Shown here piece by piece: positions 1 through 5,219 of a DNA stretch of 5,219 nucleotides. The notes below the pieces were generated by a model. It saw nothing but the letters and a program-made list of their open reading frames with translations, searched no databases and had not been told where the DNA came from. The DNA comes from an uncultured Bacillota bacterium (GTDB lineage: Bacteria > Bacillota_I > Bacilli_A > RF39 > UBA660). The stretch covers positions 1 to 5,219 of the forward strand of contig CAMWQX010000109.1 in NCBI GenBank assembly GCA_947176475.1. The letters are read 5' to 3'. Position 1 is the stretch's first letter. Every line of letters begins with the position of its first letter. The position numbers and the translations under genes were made by a program.

Positions 1-3000
1 GCCAACTTTCTTACAAGCTTGTTATGATATGACTGATTGTAATAATTTCTAAGAAAGTTATAGCAAGATGTATTTTCATCACAACATTCCTTACTAACCT
101 TATCCAATCCAGCTTTAAGAGAACTTACTATTGTTTCCTTGTTAAGCAGTCTCTTCACGTGTCCTGCACCACCTGGTACATTATCATATAATAAAATATC
201 AAAGCTCTGCATATCTAGGTTAAGTTCCAATACACCATCAATATCTGTTCGTTCAATACCTAATGCAATACTAACTCCCTCAAGAAATGCATAAAGGAAT
301 GACAAAGCTTGTGGGAAACTTACCTTATCAACTGAGTCAAGCATTGGAATTGTAAATCTTGCTACATCAGTTTCAAATTTGTGGCCCAAACGAATGTATT
401 CCAATGTGTCATTAGGACAATCATATTGTTTAAAATTCTTATGCACTTTAAGCGTTCGAGGTGTCTTAGGACCATGCTTTACAATATCGCTGTAACCACA
501 TTCAGGACACATATAGAAACCTGATTTATTCATTACAAGAAGCTCGTCATCACTACTTGTTTCAACACCCATAGTGTTTCCTATGACAAGTCTCTTCTCA
601 TCTGTTTTACCACCACCAACATAGGTTACTTCACCTGCATAGGATCTTTTAGGCTTAAGTCGTGTACTCGCTTTTGTTTCACCGCTCTTAAATCCATTAC
701 TTGGTTCAATGTAGTATTCTACTGCCTCTGTTCCTATATTCTGACCACAATACTTACACTTAGTAATATCACTCATACTCAAGAAAATATTAGTCTTTCT
801 ACAGGCAGGACAAGCACCAAACCAATTCTTTGTAAACTGAGCATTCTTTTTAAGCGTAATATACTTAGAGGTGTATTTATTCTTATCAACAATAACCTCT
901 GAGTCAGGTGCATATTCCGAAATTGCCACCTTCAAGTCTCTGCTCATCGCATACTTATTTATTGGCACACCATTCTCATAAACCTGAAGATCAACTACAT
1001 CCACAGGAAATCCATATTTAGGAATTACACAGTACTTTGACAATAATTCCAGTACATCCTGTTTCTTGAGCAGCTCTATTTGTTTCTTATAATAGTCTGA
1101 ATCCGAACCACGATCTTCCTTTATGGCTTGCTCCTTTGCCTTCTCATATTCCTTAATCATCTCCAAAAATGATTCAACGAAATGAGCCATTTTTTCATCT
1201 TCACCCCCCATTTCATCTATCCATTTGAAGTTCCTATATTCATCATACTGAGCTTCCGGAATAATTTTCTTATTGATATAATCATTCAAATCCTCTGGAT
1301 GTGATAACATATACTGCTTAAATACCTCCGTACCGCCATTGATAACCAAAGCATCCAGGCTCTTAAACATTTCCGGATTTAATCTAAAGAAATATCCTAA
1401 ACTAGTAGCCATCAAATGCCTTACTATAATTTTTTTGTTAAGCACATTAAAGCAAGGCGGATTAATAACTCCCGAAATCATCTTTTCTGGTTCAGAGAAA
1501 TATGTATAATCGTGTGAACCTGTTCCGCAGTATGTAAGAATATATGCCGCGCTATCCTTACGTCTACCTGCACGACCTGCTCTCTGGACATAATTTGCTG
1601 GCGTAGGTGGTACGTTACGCATAAATACAGTTTCAAGTCCACCAATATCAATACCCATTTCAAATGTAGTAGAACAGCTAAGAATATTGATTTTCTTATT
1701 CTTAAAATCAATCTGGTATTCCTTTGCCTGTTTTCTTTCAAGCTGTGCAGTATGTTCTTGAATTACAATACTTTCTATCTTCTTTTCCTTATACTGAATA
1801 CGGTAAAAATTAGTAGCTAATACCTCATCAGGATTTACCTCTATAATTGTTCCTGCACATTTATCCTGGGTGCATTTCCCTCTAAGGTTATAAGGTGTCA
1901 ATCTACCACACTTGCTACACTGATAGAATTTTGAAGTCTTATAGTTCTTTATGACATATCTACTTGCATCGATCTGATAAGCATCCTTTTTCTCATGCTT
2001 AATCAAAAGTTTTTCACTTCCGGCAGTTTCACTTGCCTGTACCAAAAGACTGAAAACCAATTCTAACGCACTTTTAGCTTCTTCTGAAGTGCATCCGAAT
2101 ACAGTTTTTACATATCTAACAACCATATTTTCTTCACCCTTAACTGGTAAGAAGCTTCTTATTCCCAGCGTGGCTTTAGGGCAATTGAACATTACATAGT
2201 TGTTAAATCGTCTGTACTCAAGGATATCCTTCTTCTCCTCTGGTGTAAGAGTCGACTTAACATAGTTTATTGCAGGAGTCACCTTGAATACTCCAAGTAC
2301 AACTTGCATAAGTGTATTCAATTCATCCTTATTCATCTTGCAGTTATACTGCTCAAATGCATCTTCTATATCTTCATCAGAAAATTCATTCAATATCTCA
2401 TGGATGTCCAAGTCGAAATAATACAATCCAAGTCCTTCTCCATCATAAGCACCATCTACTCTTAAAAGATCTACAAGAATAGCAGCCCACGCATTCTTAT
2501 GTGAGCCCATATCATTTCGGAACAGATCTTTTGTTTTTATTGATTCAGTGAGATATGATGCTAGTTCATCAACCCCCATATCTTTGTATCCATTCTGAAC
2601 AATCATTTCCCAAATCAAACGCTTTCTAAGCATTCGAACGTGATTTGCATCAAAGAATACCGCCGCAAAGCTTGCCTGCTGTCTACTATCGGAAAATGCC
2701 AAATACTGTTTTACTTTTTCTTCTTTAGGTGCTCCCACTACTTTGCTCATAGGCATAAGTGAAATTTTCTTAACTTGCTTTGTTTCTTGATCACCTTCAT
2801 CTATAGCTTCATAAAGCATCTGAGCTACCAGTGCAGTACCTTCATCTTTACCAATATTCAAAGCCTTAACTACACCTGATTTACCTTTGTGACCACAGCA
2901 AGGACACTGAGCAATATTATTGTAAATAGAGTCCTCCTCATTCGCTTTTTCCTGCATTACCCGGTATGCAACAAAGCGATGAACATCTCCACATTTACAT

Positions 3001-4658
3001 TTCTTTGCATTAAGGTTTCCTGCTGCATGAATTTCTCCACACTTAGCACATATACTATATTCTTCAAGTATTTCCTTATCTACTTCTTCCTCATTTACCG
3101 CATTCTCAAGAAGGAAATAATCAATCTTTACATACTGATCGTTTCCATAGTTCTCATAAATATCAATTTCCTTGTTTTGAAGAAGATAATCCATTTGATC
3201 ATCTTCCCTACGCTGAATTTTTCCAATAATGTAAGGCGAATTACAATAACGACAGTTACCTACCTCAAAAGCTTTCATCCCATCAATTTCATTGGTTTTA
3301 GTAAGGCTAAGCTTTGATTCTTTCCCATATGTTATATAAGCACCAGAAAGAGGACGTACAAATGAATGGTATTTAAGATCAAATAATCCTATACCATCTT
3401 TTTCTGCTACATTGATAATATCAATCAATGCAATCAACTCCTCTTTTGACATATATTCATAAAGTTCATTATAAAGAACAGCGAATTCCTTGCTTCCCGC
3501 TTTTAATAAAGCACACAATGCATGAACATTTTCATCTCTAGAAAGAAGTTCAAACAACACCTCCCTAACATTGGATGCAACGCAACTGTAATACTTGCCT
3601 GCTATTTTCTTTACTTCCTCCAAAAACTCTATACTCTCTTTAATAGAAGAATAGTCACTTCCAGAAACTCTGTATGCTACAGTTTCTTGTAGCGGAATTC
3701 TTTTAGAGAAAATAATGTCACTAATCTCATACTCTGCCGATGTAAGGCTCTTAGCAAACTTAATAATATCCGCTTCTGATTTTCCTTGTTGTCCTAAAGT
3801 CGCACTAGTAAGAATAAACTGAGGTCGCTTAGGGGCTAAGCCTGTTAATCTTCTTAAAAGCAACGATAATTCAATACCAAGCGAGCCATTATATGTGTGT
3901 GCCTCATCTAACACAACATACTTCCAGTTCTGTAATCTTCCCTCCTCAAAAATGGCATAATCATTTGGTCTGATAAGCAAATACTCCAGCATCGAATAGT
4001 TGGTAAAAAGTAAGTGAGGAGGATTCTCACGTATTTCTTCTCTGGATACGAGCTCATTATCAGGTATTACCACATCATTTTCTTCGCCTAACTTTTTCCT
4101 TGTATTAGCAGTAGCCTTTTCAGGAGTATCACCAGTAAAGAAACCAAATGTAATCTCTGGACAGTGCATCAGAATTTTTCTGATACGATCAATTTGGTCA
4201 TTGACTAGGGCATTCATAGGATAAAGAAAGATAGCTCGTACACCCACTTCCTTATTTCCTTTTTCAACGTCAAATAGTAAATCATTTAGGATAGGGTATA
4301 AAAAACTCTCAGTCTTTCCTGAACCTGTACCAGTAGTAATTATCGCACTATGACCTTTTCCAATTGTGCGGATAGTTTCCTCCTGGTGTGAATATAGCGG
4401 CCTAGTAAAATTTATATCATCAAGTCTCTTAAACGACTTACATACCACGCCTTCTTCTATTAATGACTCTAAGTTATTGCCTCTCTGAAAAGGGAAACTA
4501 AGGTCAACATACGGCCCCTTAAATAATTTTTCTTTTTCAAGTTGCTCTATAAAAAGTTTCTGTAAATGACTCTTTCCGAATTCGAAAGATGATTTTAAAT
4601 ACTCTTTATATTTATTGTTTATATATTGAGATCTCTCAATCGGGTTCAGTTTCTTCAC
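1..4658 (-). CDS. Large DEAD/DEAH-box helicase with C-terminal DUF1998 region (3' end off window); candidate anti-phage defence helicase
   Basis: Predicted cytoplasmic ATP-dependent nucleic-acid translocase/helicase of superfamily 2. The frame stays open for 1552 codons from GTG at 4658-4656 to the window edge. RecA1 shows LYSHQE (88-93, Q92), Walker A GTGSGKT (110-116), YPMNALVND (146-154), TNYSMLEYLL (from 219), DEAH (251-254) and SAT (285-287). RecA2 shows FSDSRQQAS (655-663), EHTAQL (968-973), EMGIDIG (1000-1006) and QRAGRAGRR (1025-1033). Cysteine pairs lie at 469/472, 537/540 with 554/556, 585/587/588, 914/917 with 929/934, 1283/1286 with 1301/1304, and 1384/1387. DUF1998 signatures are LGHKFETDV (1424-1432) and DNVPGGAGH (1492-1500), followed by a Cys-containing tail (1525-1540) that normally lies near the C-terminus, so little is probably missing. 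MrfA-type repair helicases are about half this length; DruE of Druantia and DISARM helicases are better comparisons. The start is the only plausible one: it has a good ribosome-binding site, and the next in-frame ATG is at residue 148, past Walker A. Helicase call very sure; defence role inferred. Confidence 0.96.
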   Translation of the reverse strand, partial: MKKLNPIERSQYINNKYKEYLKSSFEFGKSHLQKLFIEQLEKEKLFKGPYVDLSFPFQRGNNLESLIEEGVVCKSFKRLDDINFTRPLYSHQEETIRTIGKGHSAIITTGTGSGKTESFLYPILNDLLFDVEKGNKEVGVRAIFLYPMNALVNDQIDRIRKILMHCPEITFGFFTGDTPEKATANTRKKLGEENDVVIPDNELVSREEIRENPPHLLFTNYSMLEYLLIRPNDYAIFEEGRLQNWKYVVLDEAHTYNGSLGIELSLLLRRLTGLAPKRPQFILTSATLGQQGKSEADIIKFAKSLTSAEYEISDIIFSKRIPLQETVAYRVSGSDYSSIKESIEFLEEVKKIAGKYYSCVASNVREVLFELLSRDENVHALCALLKAGSKEFAVLYNELYEYMSKEELIALIDIINVAEKDGIGLFDLKYHSFVRPLSGAYITYGKESKLSLTKTNEIDGMKAFEVGNCRYCNSPYIIGKIQRREDDQMDYLLQNKEIDIYENYGNDQYVKIDYFLLENAVNEEEVDKEILEEYSICAKCGEIHAAGNLNAKKCKCGDVHRFVAYRVMQEKANEEDSIYNNIAQCPCCGHKGKSGVVKALNIGKDEGTALVAQMLYEAIDEGDQETKQVKKISLMPMSKVVGAPKEEKVKQYLAFSDSRQQASFAAVFFDANHVRMLRKRLIWEMIVQNGYKDMGVDELASYLTESIKTKDLFRNDMGSHKNAWAAILVDLLRVDGAYDGEGLGLYYFDLDIHEILNEFSDEDIEDAFEQYNCKMNKDELNTLMQVVLGVFKVTPAINYVKSTLTPEEKKDILEYRRFNNYVMFNCPKATLGIRSFLPVKGEENMVVRYVKTVFGCTSEEAKSALELVFSLLVQASETAGSEKLLIKHEKKDAYQIDASRYVIKNYKTSKFYQCSKCGRLTPYNLRGKCTQDKCAGTIIEVNPDEVLATNFYRIQYKEKKIESIVIQEHTAQLERKQAKEYQIDFKNKKINILSCSTTFEMGIDIGGLETVFMRNVPPTPANYVQRAGRAGRRKDSAAYILTYCGTGSHDYTYFSEPEKMISGVINPPCFNVLNKKIIVRHLMATSLGYFFRLNPEMFKSLDALVINGGTEVFKQYMLSHPEDLNDYINKKIIPEAQYDEYRNFKWIDEMGGEDEKMAHFVESFLEMIKEYEKAKEQAIKEDRGSDSDYYKKQIELLKKQDVLELLSKYCVIPKYGFPVDVVDLQVYENGVPINKYAMSRDLKVAISEYAPDSEVIVDKNKYTSKYITLKKNAQFTKNWFGACPACRKTNIFLSMSDITKCKYCGQNIGTEAVEYYIEPSNGFKSGETKASTRLKPKRSYAGEVTYVGGGKTDEKRLVIGNTMGVETSSDDELLVMNKSGFYMCPECGYSDIVKHGPKTPRTLKVHKNFKQYDCPNDTLEYIRLGHKFETDVARFTIPMLDSVDKVSFPQALSFLYAFLEGVSIALGIERTDIDGVLELNLDMQSFDILLYDNVPGGAGHVKRLLNKETIVSSLKAGLDKVSKECCDENTSCYNFLRNYYNQSYHNKLVRKL
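4655..4658 (-). other. GTGA stop/start overlap linking the two genes
   Basis: The four bases GTGA on the minus strand hold the GTG start of the helicase and the TGA stop of the upstream gene, in different frames. This arrangement usually means that ribosomes finishing the first gene re-initiate on the second, keeping the two products in a linked ratio. It supports a single operon with no promoter between the genes. Confidence 0.85.
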
Positions 4659-5219
4659 TGCTCATCGTCTCCTTTCAGATTTATTGTATACAAGAAAATA
4701 TCTGGCGCTTTAGGGTGCTCCATGGAATTCATAATCCCTCTGTGTTCCGGATCAAATAATAATCCATCTCCTTGATTTGTCATATAAATATCCATAGTCC
4801 CATCAATAACATCACTGCATATTTCTACATCAACTGGATTTATATTGAAAAGAAAATAATCACCCTTATAAGATTTACTGTATACTTGGCCCTCAAAAAT
4901 CCCCTCTTCTGCATCTATAATATCCGTAAACTTTACAAAGTATTTATTGAAAAAACACTGTTTTTCGACGAACTGTCCTCGAATAACTTGATTAAAGTAT
5001 GCTTCGGCAATCTTAAACGACCTTCCTATAAAATCCTCTTTAGCGTAGAATGTTCTATGTTCCTCCAACAACAATGTATTTTTTCTCAGTTGAAATATTT
5101 TTGTCTTTTCATGAAATTGAATTGTGTAATCTTGAAAAGATTTGAAATTAGTCAGTGTGCTAGTTTGACCACTTTCTAACAGCGTACTTGTTAATATCTT
5201 TTCCCCTGCAGAATTAAAC
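4655..5219 (-). CDS. C-terminal part of an unrecognised protein, cotranscribed with the helicase (5' end off window)
   Basis: This frame is open from the right edge (first full codon 5218-5216) to TGA at 4657-4655, giving 187 visible residues. There is no in-frame ATG with a ribosome-binding site. A TTG at 5074 has no Shine-Dalgarno sequence before it, and the frame continues open upstream of it, so the true start is outside the window. I do not recognise the family. The visible part is soluble-looking, with no membrane segment, cysteine pair or nucleotide-binding motif. It opens with a polar stretch (GQTSTLTNFKSFQDY), then a charged, probably helical stretch (LLLEEHRTFYAKEDF), then alternating hydrophobic and polar residues that suggest beta strands (GIFEGQVYSKSYKGDYFLF, VEICSDVIDGTMDIYM), and ends in an acidic GDDEQ. 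Its stop overlaps the helicase start by 4 bases, so the two products are probably made together and may act together. It could be the end of a defence-system partner subunit, but nothing visible proves that. Confidence 0.85.
   Translation of the reverse strand, partial: FNSAGEKILTSTLLESGQTSTLTNFKSFQDYTIQFHEKTKIFQLRKNTLLLEEHRTFYAKEDFIGRSFKIAEAYFNQVIRGQFVEKQCFFNKYFVKFTDIIDAEEGIFEGQVYSKSYKGDYFLFNINPVDVEICSDVIDGTMDIYMTNQGDGLLFDPEHRGIMNSMEHPKAPDIFLYTINLKGDDEQ
4668..4675 (-). promoter_or_regulatory. Shine-Dalgarno site for the helicase gene
   Basis: On the minus strand this reads AAAGGAGA, a near-complete match to the anti-Shine-Dalgarno sequence. It lies inside the last codons of the upstream gene. 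Ten bases separate the AGGAG core from the GTG at 4658, a workable spacing. An ATG at 4665-4663 is only 3 bases from the core and opens a frame of just nine codons, so this site decides in favour of the GTG start. Confidence 0.8.

Noticed and set aside
1430..1436. Run of seven T (seven A on the coding strand) as a possible frameshift or slippage site
   Set aside because: The helicase frame runs unbroken through it, encoding Asn-Lys-Lys-Ile, with normal family sequence on both sides, so no frameshift has occurred or is needed.
1478..1741. Open frame of 87 codons on the minus strand
   Set aside because: It lies out of frame inside the helicase motif V/VI region, where the main frame is unmistakable. 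The product is low-complexity and has no recognisable motif.
2889..3317. Open frame of 142 codons on the plus strand, rich in I, L and F
   Set aside because: It is antisense to the helicase zinc-rich linker. The hydrophobic, membrane-like product is what the complement of Lys/Glu/Asn-rich coding DNA gives. I saw no ribosome-binding site.
5072..5074. TTG as the start of the upstream gene
   Set aside because: No Shine-Dalgarno sequence precedes it, and the same frame continues open and protein-like for 48 further codons to the window edge.
4772..5179. Open frame of 135 codons on the plus strand
   Set aside because: It is antisense to the upstream gene, whose frame is open to the window edge and coupled to the helicase. 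The composition is again the hydrophobic mirror of AT-rich coding DNA.
1..5219. CRISPR array, tRNA/rRNA, insertion sequence ends, attachment site, terminator
   Set aside because: I saw no regularly spaced direct repeats, structural RNA signatures, terminal inverted repeats or hairpin-plus-T-run. The DNA is fully used by the two coding frames.

Overview
The window is AT-rich bacterial DNA that is coding almost end to end on the minus strand. Start and stop use (GTG start, GTGA gene overlap), a strong AGGAG ribosome-binding site and many AAA/AAG, AGA, ATA and TTA codons suggest a low-GC Firmicute, most likely a gut or rumen clostridium (Lachnospiraceae-like). That placement is inference from composition and style, not from a marker gene.

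Layout, in the direction of transcription (right to left): (1) 5219-4655 is the C-terminal 187 residues of a protein whose start lies off the right edge. I do not recognise its family. (2) 4658-1 is one uninterrupted reading frame of 1552 codons. It encodes a very large DEAD/DEAH-box superfamily 2 helicase with a C-terminal DUF1998-type region, and its last residues run off the left edge. I read this frame codon by codon and found no stop or frameshift. The two genes overlap by 4 bases, so they are almost certainly co-transcribed and translationally coupled. There is no intergenic DNA, and I saw no RNA gene, mobile element, repeat array, promoter or terminator.

The helicase carries a complete set of SF2 motifs: Q-motif region, Walker A GTGSGKT, DEAH, SAT, FSDSRQQ, EMGIDIG and QRAGRAGRR. 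Several cysteine pairs that look like zinc knuckles are spread through two large insertions and the C-terminal part. The C-terminal part has the LGHKFETDV and DNVPGGAGH signatures of DUF1998 proteins. Long helicases of this type are known as the large component of anti-phage systems: DruE of Druantia is a DUF1998 helicase, and DISARM splits the same parts between DrmA and DrmB. They differ from the roughly 750-residue housekeeping repair helicase MrfA. A working reading is that the window holds the end of an unknown partner gene and nearly all of the effector helicase of a Druantia/DISARM-like defence operon. The helicase identification is firm; the defence role is inference, because the diagnostic partner genes are not in the window.
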